Shown: positions 1-5,754, counted from the stretch's first letter. The stretch: DNA of 7,085 nt from Oscillospiraceae bacterium (GCA_015067125.1 SVNB01000089.1:1-7085), one strand, 5' to 3'. Numbers and translations: made by a program. Notes: generated from the sequence alone by a model not told the origin.

Positions 1-407
1 AAAAGCTCCTCGATGCCCTCTTTTGTTACATTGCTTATTTCAAAAACCCTTTCGCAGCCGGAATTTATCATCCAGTTACGCACCATCGGAACATTAGCGA
101 AAGGCGAATCCGTTTTTGTAATGATTCCTATAAGCGGGCGGTTTGTCCAGCAGTTGCAGTTCGGTTCAAAAACCGCGAAGGGTTCGTCTGCCGCCATAAC
201 AAGAGCAAGAACGTCCGCCTCGAAGGAAAAACAGGCAAGACCGATTCCACAATGTTTGGTCTCGGAATATTCGCCCGGGGAATCGATTATAAAATCGTCT
301 GTGTTCGTATATTGAGTTTTGTGATAATGAAGCTCTTCACCGTGCAGAATCTGGGTCAGGGAAGTTTTTCCTGCCTCGCTTCTGCCCATTAAAAACATTT
401 TTTTCAT
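1..407 (-). CDS. eutP: EutP/PduV-family microcompartment-associated GTPase (C-terminus cut by window edge)
   Basis: Small P-loop GTPase-like protein of the EutP/PduV family, which is encoded in bacterial microcompartment (BMC) loci for ethanolamine or propanediol breakdown. About 135 residues are visible; the family is usually near 145-150, so only the last few are missing. Seen directly: Walker A GRSEAGKTS at residues 8-16, the G3 motif DSPG at 42-45 and the G4 motif TKTD at 97-100. The ATG at 407 lies 11 nt after the stop of the upstream shell gene, with a purine-rich AAAGAGAG ahead of it, so it is the third gene of the BMC operon. An odd Cys-Asn-Cys-Trp stretch sits at residues 84-87, just before G4. 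Family assignment is strong; the EutP versus PduV label, and hence the substrate, cannot be decided without the rest of the locus. Confidence 0.93.
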   Translation of the reverse strand, partial: MKKMFLMGRSEAGKTSLTQILHGEELHYHKTQYTNTDDFIIDSPGEYSETKHCGIGLACFSFEADVLALVMAADEPFAVFEPNCNCWTNRPLIGIITKTDSPFANVPMVRNWMINSGCERVFEISNVTKEGIEEL

Positions 408-418
408 CTATGCTCTCT

Positions 419-850
419 TTACACCTCTGTTATTTCACAGACGGTGAATTTAAGTTTATATTCAAAGAATTCAATAACGCCTTCAAGGGCGCTTCGGACG
501 TTGGAACGATCGCCTAAAATTACAACAGAGCCGTTGAAACGGTCGAGAGTTCCGATTTCGACGTTGCCGCTTTTCATCGCGATATCTGCAACAATTATCG
601 CGGCTTCTTCCGGGGTAACGTGGATAAGACCGATAGATTCACCGGTGTGGTCTTCGCCGGCGTGGGTTCCGATATGGAGCGCAAGGTTCTGATAGATTCT
701 TGTTTCGGAAGAACCGATGAGCTGGGCAAGTGAAATTTCCTTGCCCTTTACTTTGATACGGACTATTCGAAGATCTTTATCTTTCAGTTCCTCATATTTT
801 TTTTGGAAAACCTTTTCAAGGAATTCCTCTCTGGTCATGCGTACTCCCAT
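419..850 (-). CDS. eutS: EutS/PduU-family BMC shell protein with N-terminal extension
   Basis: Circularly permuted BMC-domain shell protein, expected to form hexameric tiles of a microcompartment. The 143-residue frame contains the permuted core from about residue 28 (RIVRIKVKGKEISLAQLI, the N-terminal beta-strand/barrel segment), then IGLIHVTPEEAAIIVADIAMKSG and the SGNVEIGTLDRFNGSVVI core typical of EutS/PduU. It is about 25 residues longer than the family norm (111-116) because of a charged N-terminal stretch (residues 5-25) that looks like an amphipathic helix. The start is ambiguous. ATG at 850 is preceded by AAGGAAG, which overlaps the stop codon of the previous gene (gap 12 nt); ATG at 838 (Met5) is preceded by GGGAG at good spacing. 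It is a paralogue of the adjacent 863-1225 gene, by eye roughly 40-45% identical in the core. The symbol is a family label; PduU-like would be equally fair. Confidence 0.9.
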   Translation of the reverse strand: MGVRMTREEFLEKVFQKKYEELKDKDLRIVRIKVKGKEISLAQLIGSSETRIYQNLALHIGTHAGEDHTGESIGLIHVTPEEAAIIVADIAMKSGNVEIGTLDRFNGSVVILGDRSNVRSALEGVIEFFEYKLKFTVCEITEV

Positions 851-862
851 AACCGCACTTCC

Positions 863-1225
863 TTAACGTTTGGTAACTTCGCAGACTACGTATTTCATAA
901 CGTCACGGAAGTACTGGCAAACCTCGTTGAGAGCCGCGGTAACGTCCGCAATATCGCCGGTTATGATCATTGAACCGGTGAAACGGTCCGCAAAACCGAG
1001 ATAGACATTGCCGCTTTTTACGGCGATATCGGAAGCGATAACTGCGGATTCCGGTGGAGTCATGTTCATAATTCCGATAGCGTTGGAGGTGTAATCTATG
1101 GAGGGGTTAAGACCCAGTTTCTGATATATAATAGGCGCAGGGCCGCCGATTACGTGCGCAAAGGTTATTTCTTTACCCGCAACGGTTTCCTGAACTATTC
1201 TGATCTGTTCATGGGTGTCGTTCAT
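863..1225 (-). CDS. eutS: EutS/PduU-family BMC shell protein (first gene of the BMC operon)
   Basis: A 120-residue circularly permuted BMC-domain shell protein. It shows the N-terminal strand segment RIVQETVAGKEITFAHVIGG that in PduU builds a small barrel over the hexamer pore, then AIGIMNMTPPESAVIASDIAVKSG and the hallmark GFADRFTGSMIITGD, very close to PduU (GFLDRFTGAVVLTGD). The start is the ATG at 1225, because AGGAGGA lies at 1236-1242 directly ahead of it; the open frame continues upstream to 1294 but that part (MCCFGIYWFLV...) is leader, not protein. It is the first gene after the promoter at 1325-1353 and is followed after 12 nt by a second shell paralogue and then the EutP-like GTPase. 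The encapsulated pathway (ethanolamine, propanediol, choline or another glycyl-radical substrate) lies outside the window. Confidence 0.92.
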   Translation of the reverse strand: MNDTHEQIRIVQETVAGKEITFAHVIGGPAPIIYQKLGLNPSIDYTSNAIGIMNMTPPESAVIASDIAVKSGNVYLGFADRFTGSMIITGDIADVTAALNEVCQYFRDVMKYVVCEVTKR

Positions 1226-1306
1226 AAAGTCGTTTTCCTCCTGATTTTTCGTTTTTTTAAGAACCAAAAACCAATATATGCCAAAGCAACACACTTTTGC
1301 TTATAC

Positions 1307-1324
1307 ATACTTTTAATTAAGTAT
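1307..1324. repeat. Inverted repeat at the BMC promoter start site (candidate operator)
   Basis: ATACTT-TTAATT-AAGTAT is a perfect palindrome with 6 bp arms (the central six, TTAATT, are partly self-complementary). It sits between the -10 box and the predicted transcription start of the BMC operon, where repressor operators are often found. It is A/T-rich, so chance is a real alternative, and no regulator gene lies in the window to pair with it. Confidence 0.4.
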
Positions 1325-1353
1325 ATAATACCACAACAAACTCAAAAGGTCAA
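1325..1353 (-). promoter_or_regulatory. Sigma-A promoter of the BMC operon
   Basis: On the minus strand, a -35 TTGACC (1348-1353) and a -10 TATTAT (1325-1330) are separated by exactly 17 nt. Transcription would start near 1318, leaving a 5' leader of about 93 nt before the shell gene at 1225. A perfect 6+6 inverted repeat (1307-1324) lies immediately downstream of the -10 box. Confidence 0.75.
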
Positions 1354-1383
1354 CGCCTGTTGGAGTGCGAAACTTGTTTTAAG

Positions 1384-1418
1384 AAAAAAAAACAGTCCGA
1401 ACAAAATGTTCGGACTGT
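1384..1418 (-). terminator. Intrinsic terminator of tRNA-Ala
   Basis: A perfect 12 bp stem (ACAGTCCGAACA at 1392-1403 with TGTTCGGACTGT at 1407-1418) and a 3 nt loop is followed on the minus strand by a run of eight T (1391 down to 1384). It begins only a few bases after the CCA end of the tRNA. It separates the tRNA transcript from the BMC operon promoter. Confidence 0.9.
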
Positions 1419-1421
1419 TTT

Positions 1422-1497
<76 letters not shown>

Positions 1498-1529
1498 GGA
1501 TATTCCGCTGACTTTTATCAGCGGAAGTT

Positions 1530-1558
1530 ATTATAGCACAGAATTTGTTTTCTGTCCA
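1530..1558 (-). promoter_or_regulatory. Promoter of tRNA-Ala
   Basis: On the minus strand, -35 TGGACA (1553-1558) and a consensus -10 TATAAT (1530-1535) are separated by 17 nt. The predicted start is near 1523, about 26 nt before the mature tRNA 5' end, a normal leader length for RNase P processing. Confidence 0.8.
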
Positions 1559-1585
1559 TAGTTTTTTTATGATTTTTCAAAAAAA

Positions 1586-2461
1586 TCAGTCTATAAGTTT
1601 GCCCATGATGATAAAGCGCTGGTTTTCGCCAAGGCCTTTGTAATAACGGGTGCAGGTGGAAAGGGTGATGATTTTGTCATCATCGCCAACGCTTATGCCG
1701 AAATCGAAAAGGCTCATATTCATCGCGGTGGAAGCAATGCTCGAAACATCTATGTTGTTGCAGTTGATATAGAAGCTTAAATCTTTTGTAAAGCAGCAGG
1801 CAAAAACCTGGAAGGTGTGCACGCCGCTGTTGGTGGTAAGATAAATATACTGGTTATCCTTTACAAAATCCTCATAGGAATACGCCATCAGGGATTCAAA
1901 TTCCGGACCGGTCTTTTTAAACGGAACAAAGCAGTTGCCCCAGTTGTGACCGTAAATTACGGTGTTCTGAGAAAGCTCTCCGCTGCGGAGATTTGCGCTG
2001 CCGGCCGCCCAGGTAACGCTTCCGCTGGTATAATAGTTGGTATTTCCTTTTGCCTGCCATACAGCTCTGTTCTGAACGCTTGTTCCCTGAACAGAAAGGT
2101 GTGCTGCAATGGTTTTATCGTTAAGAGAATAATTACCCACAGAACCGGAATATCCCGGGTTGCTTGCGGAACCCACCTGCTGCTGCCAGTTGCCGCTTTG
2201 GGCCGGAGCAGAAGGTTCTGCTTCCTCTTTCACTTCAAACGTTTTCATCAGGTTGGGATATCTTGTTTCGTAAAGATTTTTATATCTTGTAGCGCGAAGA
2301 TGAGTGTAATCCTGTTTTGCCTGATTTTCGAGGATCGTATCTATCGGGCAGGCCTGCGGAAGTTCTTCATCGCCTGCTTTTTCGTTTTCCGCCGCGCCGC
2401 AAAGCATAAGCACCGCCAAAAGTGCAAGCAAAACCGCGGCCGCTTTTATAATTTTTTTCAT
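1586..2461 (-). CDS. Class B sortase
   Basis: A 291-residue membrane-anchored cysteine transpeptidase that cleaves a sorting motif on secreted proteins and attaches them to the cell wall or another acceptor. An N-terminal hydrophobic segment (about residues 5-20) serves as signal/anchor. A Ser/Gly/Gln/Pro-rich linker covers about 80-110. The catalytic domain follows, with NTVIYGHNW (catalytic His172), TLSTCT (catalytic Cys270) and NQRFII (Arg282), the complete His-Cys-Arg set in class B context. Length fits SrtB-like enzymes (about 220-300). The ATG at 2461 is chosen because AAGGAGG (2469-2475) lies just upstream. It is a single-gene unit with its own promoter, and no protein with an obvious sorting signal is encoded in the window, so its substrate is unknown. 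No convincing lipobox surrounds Cys21 (preceded by Leu-Met-Leu). Confidence 0.92.
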   Translation of the reverse strand: MKKIIKAAAVLLALLAVLMLCGAAENEKAGDEELPQACPIDTILENQAKQDYTHLRATRYKNLYETRYPNLMKTFEVKEEAEPSAPAQSGNWQQQVGSASNPGYSGSVGNYSLNDKTIAAHLSVQGTSVQNRAVWQAKGNTNYYTSGSVTWAAGSANLRSGELSQNTVIYGHNWGNCFVPFKKTGPEFESLMAYSYEDFVKDNQYIYLTTNSGVHTFQVFACCFTKDLSFYINCNNIDVSSIASTAMNMSLFDFGISVGDDDKIITLSTCTRYYKGLGENQRFIIMGKLID

Positions 2462-2486
2462 AGTATCGCCTCCTTAACCAGTATAT

Positions 2487-2515
2487 ATTATAGCAAAGGC
2501 TTTTAATATATTCAA
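2487..2515 (-). promoter_or_regulatory. Promoter of the sortase gene
   Basis: On the minus strand, -35 TTGAAT (2510-2515) and consensus -10 TATAAT (2487-2492) have a 17 nt spacer. Only about 26 nt separate the -10 box from the ATG at 2461, so the leader is short and just accommodates the AAGGAGG site. Confidence 0.8.
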
Positions 2516-2525
2516 TACATTTTAA

Positions 2526-2557
2526 ATATAAAAATAAAGCCCGGAAAACCGGGCTTT
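2526..2557 (-). terminator. Intrinsic terminator after the macro-domain gene
   Basis: AAAGCCCGG (2549-2557 read on the minus strand), loop TTTT and CCGGGCTTT (2536-2544) form a 9 bp stem followed by ATTTTTA. It lies 13 nt beyond the stop codon of the macro-domain gene and closes the bPH/macro transcription unit. The T-rich flank on the other strand means it could also work on the plus strand. Confidence 0.88.
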
Positions 2558-2570
2558 TGTTTTTATAAAA

Positions 2571-3101
2571 TTATTCTTCGTCTTCAAGTCTTCCAAGGGC
2601 ACGCATTACTTTGTCATAAGCTGCTTTGGTGTTAAAATCGAAGCAAACCATAGAAACTTCTTCAAGGCAGGTATCCTGTTCAAGATATTCCAGAATGGTG
2701 TTGATTGCGATTTCTGCCGCTTTTGCAAGAGGGAAGCGGTATGCTCCGGTGGAAATGGAAGGGAAAGCAACGGTTTTGCAGTTGTATTCAACAGCAAGAT
2801 CAAGAGATTTGATGTAGCACTGACGAAGAAGTTCCGCTTCGTGAGTAAGGCCGTTGTTCCATACGGGGCCTACGGTATGGATGATATATTTTGCGTCAAG
2901 CTTAAAGCCGGGAGTAATAACGGCATCGCCGGTTTTGCAGCCGCCGATTCTTCTGCAGCAGCTTAAAAGCTCTGTGCCTGCAGCTCTGTGGATGGCGCCG
3001 TCAACACCGTCGCCGCCCATAAGGCTGGTGTTTGCTGCGTTTACGATTGCGTCAACCTTCATGTTGACGATATTGCCTTTTACAACGGAAAAATTGGTCA
3101 T
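2571..3101 (-). CDS. Macro-domain protein (MacroD/YmdB-type ADP-ribose hydrolase)
   Basis: A 176-residue single macro domain, about the family's usual size. Macro domains of this class bind ADP-ribose and hydrolyse O-acetyl-ADP-ribose or remove mono-ADP-ribose from proteins or nucleic acids. Seen directly: VDAIVNAAN at 16-24, the phosphate loop GGDGVDGAIHRAAG at 29-42 (Asp34 is the conserved catalytic-loop Asp), and SISTGAYRFP at 115-124, the second phosphate-binding loop. No signal peptide, so cytosolic. The ATG at 3101 has AAAGGAA upstream and lies 24 nt after the stop of the bPH-domain gene, indicating co-transcription. No ADP-ribosyltransferase or sirtuin gene is in the window, so the physiological substrate is open. 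Confidence 0.93.
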   Translation of the reverse strand: MTNFSVVKGNIVNMKVDAIVNAANTSLMGGDGVDGAIHRAAGTELLSCCRRIGGCKTGDAVITPGFKLDAKYIIHTVGPVWNNGLTHEAELLRQCYIKSLDLAVEYNCKTVAFPSISTGAYRFPLAKAAEIAINTILEYLEQDTCLEEVSMVCFDFNTKAAYDKVMRALGRLEDEE

Positions 3102-3125
3102 TTCAGAATCGTTCCTTTCTTCTTA

Positions 3126-3500
3126 TCAAAGCTCTCCATCAATATCGCCGTCAACGTCGGCATCGATATTAAGCGTGTTGATCGTTCTTCTCTTCAAACG
3201 TTGTTCTTCGGAGCATTCAACGATGAAATCCTTTATGGTTTTGGCGTTTTTTATGTTTTTAAGCACAAGCTGGCCATGGGTAACGTCGCTGGTTTTGCAA
3301 ACAACGGTCGCAATTCCGAATATCTTTTGAATAAGAGAAACGGAAAGCACTGTATCCTGGATCTTATACATATAACAGTCGTTTTCAACGCGGGTAAAAA
3401 AACCGGAATTGATGGTAATCTGTTCTTCCGTAACGGTATATTTTGTAAAAGTAAAAGGAAGTCCGAAGAAAAGCCATCTTTTTCTTTCTACGAATGCCAT
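3126..3500 (-). CDS. Bacterial PH-domain (bPH2/DUF304-like) protein
   Basis: A 124-residue cytosolic or peripheral protein resembling the bacterial PH-like domain family that includes YdbS/YdbT-type proteins. Evidence is the pattern of a beta-rich core: KYTVTEEQITINSGFFTRVEN, then YKIQDTVLSVSLIQKIFGIATVVC, a conserved DUF304-like segment (position-specific 'i.dv...sl.qrifgigt'), then a short strand and the LKNIKNAKTIKDFIVECSEEQ helix. The C-terminus ends in an acidic tail (DADVDGDIDGEL) after a basic KRR. The frame extends to a GTG at 3512, but the ATG at 3500 is preferred because AAGGGTGG lies at the right distance. The function of this family is poorly known. The gene heads a two-gene unit with the macro-domain gene. 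Confidence 0.75.
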   Translation of the reverse strand: MAFVERKRWLFFGLPFTFTKYTVTEEQITINSGFFTRVENDCYMYKIQDTVLSVSLIQKIFGIATVVCKTSDVTHGQLVLKNIKNAKTIKDFIVECSEEQRLKRRTINTLNIDADVDGDIDGEL

Positions 3501-3524
3501 AAAAAACACCACCCTTTCTATTGT

Positions 3525-3552
3525 ATTATACCATCTTTTACATAAATATCAA
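3525..3552 (-). promoter_or_regulatory. Promoter of the bPH/macro-domain unit
   Basis: On the minus strand, -35 TTGATA (3547-3552) and consensus -10 TATAAT (3525-3530) are spaced by 16 nt. The -35 box lies within the final codons of the feoB fragment (stop at 3538-3540), so the unit can be transcribed independently of whatever happens upstream. Confidence 0.75.
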
Positions 3553-4389
3553 GGCTTTTGCGGTGTGTAAAACAAGTTTTGATGCCATATTTATACCAAA
3601 GCAAAGCAGCACGCCGGTCAAAAGTGGTACCAGAACAGAAAGCGCGGTCCATTTTGCGCTTTTCGTTTCTTTCCAGATAGTCATAATAGTGGTGGCGCAG
3701 GGCCAGTGGAACAGAAAAAACACCGCCGTGCAAAGGGCCGTTGTTTTTGTAAAACCGTTTGCGGCAAAAAGCGCCGCTGTTTCTGCCATGGAACCAAGCT
3801 CCGCCAGTTCGCCGCCGGAATAGGCCATTGCCATTATGGGCAGGGCAATTTCGTTTGCCGGCAAAGAAAGTATAAAGCCGGAAAGCACCTCTCCGTCCAT
3901 GCCAAGCACCCTTCCAACGGGTTCGAGCACCGATGCCATAATTTCGAGCACGGTTTTTCCGCCAATCAAAAAATTTGAGCACAGCCATATTATAACGCCC
4001 GCCGGAACCGCCACAAGCACCGCCCTGCCAAGGATTTTAAGAGTTCTGTCGAAAACGGAGCGCACTATAACCCTGCCGATTTTCGGCATACGGTATGGCG
4101 GAAGTTCCAGCGTAAAACCCGCAGGCGTTCCTTTGAGCACGGTTTTGGAAAGTATTTTGGAAACCAGCAGCGTTATAAGCACGCAAAATACCAGTACCCC
4201 GGTCATAAGCACCGCCCCGGCGGCAGCGGAATCTGTAAAAAACATAGTTATAAGCGCTATTATTGCCGGAAGCCTGCCGTTGCAGGGCATAAAGCTGTTT
4301 GTAATTATAGCTATCATTCGCTCCCGGGGAGAATCTATTATTCTTGCTCCGGTAACGCCCACGGCGCCGCAGCCGATTCCCATGCACAT
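3538..4389 (-). pseudogene. feoB: FeoB-type ferrous iron transporter, C-terminal membrane half only (5'-truncated)
   Basis: The 283 residues from the ATG at 4389 match the C-terminal half of FeoB-like iron transporters: the end of the first gate domain (MGIGCGAVGVTGAR, then DSPRER and PCNGRLP at 35-41), the FeoB_C segment with ELPPYRMP at 95-102, and the second gate domain with SLPANEIALP at 175-184 and FHWPCATT at 227-234. Several hydrophobic spans fit membrane helices. Full-length FeoB is about 600-800 residues; the GTPase domain and first gate helices are absent. The frame runs upstream to a GTG at 4443, but that stretch overlaps a terminator stem, and no Shine-Dalgarno precedes any candidate start (GTG 4443, ATG 4389, ATG 4383). 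The remaining frame is uninterrupted, so the truncation is recent or the fragment is still used. Remnant is my preferred call; a standalone gate-domain protein is the alternative. Confidence 0.72.
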
Positions 4390-4410
4390 GGTTGGTTTAT
4401 TACAGCGCAA

Positions 4411-4441
4411 ACAAAAGCGCGGACAGAAAAATTCCGTCCGC
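4411..4441 (-). terminator. Intrinsic terminator after the lipoprotein gene
   Basis: On the minus strand, GCGGACGG (4434-4441) pairs with CTGTCCGC (4419-4426), an 8 bp stem with one G-U and a 7 nt loop, followed by GCTTTTGTTTG. It lies 16 nt past the lipoprotein stop codon and exactly at the left edge of recognisable feoB sequence, which implies the feoB fragment receives little read-through. Confidence 0.7.
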
Positions 4442-4457
4442 ACCGTTATGTAATTTT

Positions 4458-5597
4458 TTATTCAAGTTTCATAATTTTTACTGCGTCGTTTTCCGTCCAC
4501 GCAAGTGTTTTGCCGCTTGGAGAAAGATCGAATCCTTTTATAAATCCTCCTTCCGGCGAAGTATAAAGTTCGTTTACGCTTCCGTCCTCAAAATTCACTC
4601 GCCAAAGGCGGTAAGAAAAATCCGCATCTTCAACACATTCGCAGAAAACTCCGCAGGGATAACTTTTTGTCATATCGTTTTGCATTTTATATACGGAAAA
4701 ATCCAGCTCTATGGTTTCTTCCGTTTGGTCATAAACCCCGTAAATTCTTGCGACGGTTTTATTTTCGGGTTCAGAAGTAAAAACCGCAAATTTATCCGCT
4801 CTTATCCAACAGATTTCGTAGTGTAAATAATCAAATTCGCTGCCGAATTCCTTCTCGTACTGCACGTTTCCGTCCCGATCCACACACATAAGATATCTTG
4901 TCGCTCTGTCGCTTCCGGAATCCACCATAAAAACAATATGTTCACCTGTGATCGAAACATCCAGAGAAAGTATGCGGGAATTTTCCCATTCAAGGTACTC
5001 ATAAATCATTCTTTCTTCGCCGCGGCCTATGGATTTTGCCATTATTTTATTGTCTTCCGCCCAGTAAACGGACTGCACATCAAAAGCTATACCGGTTAAA
5101 AAAGAATCTTTATACAGCGTTTGCAGTATATCTTCTTCGCCGCTTCTGCCCTTGCAGAAAATTTCTTTTCCGGTATATATCCACGGGTTGCTCAAAGCCA
5201 CTTCGCTCACCAAAAGTTCGTTTATGTTGTTCATAAAATCTCTGCCGCCAAAAACAGTTTCCGCTTCACCGGTATCGGTATCATATTCCGAAACAACCGT
5301 GGCAAAACCTTCTTGTGTTTTATCGTTTCTGTTCACGGCATATATATACGCGGTTTTATCATTTAAAAACTGAATCTGCCCCAAATCCGTTGCTTCAAGT
5401 TTTTCAAGGGCGTTTTTATCTTCGGTAATTTTGTTTTCCGGAATTTTTTCTTCCAAAGCTTCAAGCTTTTCTATTTTTTCTTCCGGAATATTATCTACTG
5501 CCGTCGGCTGTTCTTCCAACGGTTTTTCCTGCAGTTTTTCTGCCGCACACCCGCAAAGCAAGGCAAAAACCATAATCAAAACAAAAATCCTTTTCAT
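4458..5597 (-). CDS. Lipoprotein with charged stalk and beta-propeller-like domain, function unknown
   Basis: A 379-residue predicted lipoprotein. The signal peptide ends in a lipobox LCGC with the modified Cys at residue 17, so it should be anchored on the outer face of the cytoplasmic membrane. Residues 18-70 are Lys/Glu/Pro-rich (LEEKIPENKITEDKN-type), a stalk or coiled linker. From about 70 to the end the protein is beta-rich with repeated blade-like units, for example LDVSITGEHIVFM...YLMCVDRDGN and the terminal FDLSPSGKTLAWTENDAVKI, typical of TolB/WD40-like propellers. I do not recognise a specific family. The ATG at 5597 has GGAGG at 5605-5609. It is divergent from the glycine-riboswitch/symporter unit and terminated at 4411-4441; I found no clear promoter in 5610-5725 on this strand. 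Confidence 0.82.
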   Translation of the reverse strand: MKRIFVLIMVFALLCGCAAEKLQEKPLEEQPTAVDNIPEEKIEKLEALEEKIPENKITEDKNALEKLEATDLGQIQFLNDKTAYIYAVNRNDKTQEGFATVVSEYDTDTGEAETVFGGRDFMNNINELLVSEVALSNPWIYTGKEIFCKGRSGEEDILQTLYKDSFLTGIAFDVQSVYWAEDNKIMAKSIGRGEERMIYEYLEWENSRILSLDVSITGEHIVFMVDSGSDRATRYLMCVDRDGNVQYEKEFGSEFDYLHYEICWIRADKFAVFTSEPENKTVARIYGVYDQTEETIELDFSVYKMQNDMTKSYPCGVFCECVEDADFSYRLWRVNFEDGSVNELYTSPEGGFIKGFDLSPSGKTLAWTENDAVKIMKLE

Positions 5598-5725
5598 ATA
5601 AAAACCTCCGTTTTTTGTTCTTCAAACATAAAGTAACCTATTGCCGTAATTATGTTGCACTTTTTATAATTTTTACATTCGCTTTAAAGCACAAAAATAT
5701 TTTTGCCGAATTTTGCGGAAAACTA

Positions 5726-5754
5726 TTGCTTTTTTGGATAATATGCGCTATACT
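5726..5754 (+). promoter_or_regulatory. Promoter of the glycine-riboswitch/symporter unit
   Basis: -35 TTGCTT (5726-5731) and -10 TATACT (5749-5754) are separated by 17 nt. The predicted start near 5761 places the whole tandem aptamer inside a leader of about 310 nt ahead of the symporter ATG at 6072. Confidence 0.75.

Noticed and set aside
13..315. A 100-codon plus-strand frame at the left edge
   Set aside because: Antisense to the EutP-like GTPase, whose P-loop, DSPG and TKTD motifs are unmistakable.
1226..1294. Longer N-terminus for the first shell protein (start at 1294)
   Set aside because: The extra 23 residues are hydrophobic leader translation, and AGGAGGA sits just ahead of the internal ATG at 1225, giving the family's normal length.
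2390..2410. Possible lipobox at Cys21 of the sortase
   Set aside because: The residues before Cys are Leu-Met-Leu, not the small residue required at -1, so a plain signal anchor is more likely.
1817..2506. A 229-codon plus-strand frame
   Set aside because: Antisense to the class B sortase, whose catalytic motifs and ribosome site are clear; no recognisable domain in the shadow.
2854..3545. Plus-strand frames of 158 and 185 codons over the macro/bPH unit
   Set aside because: Both are antisense shadows of two well-supported genes and lack start signals.
3518..4453. Minus-strand frames of 156 and 116 codons and a plus-strand frame of 205 codons overlapping feoB
   Set aside because: The feoB frame carries clear family motifs throughout; the others show only low-complexity Arg/Gly or Ser/Thr composition typical of shadow frames.
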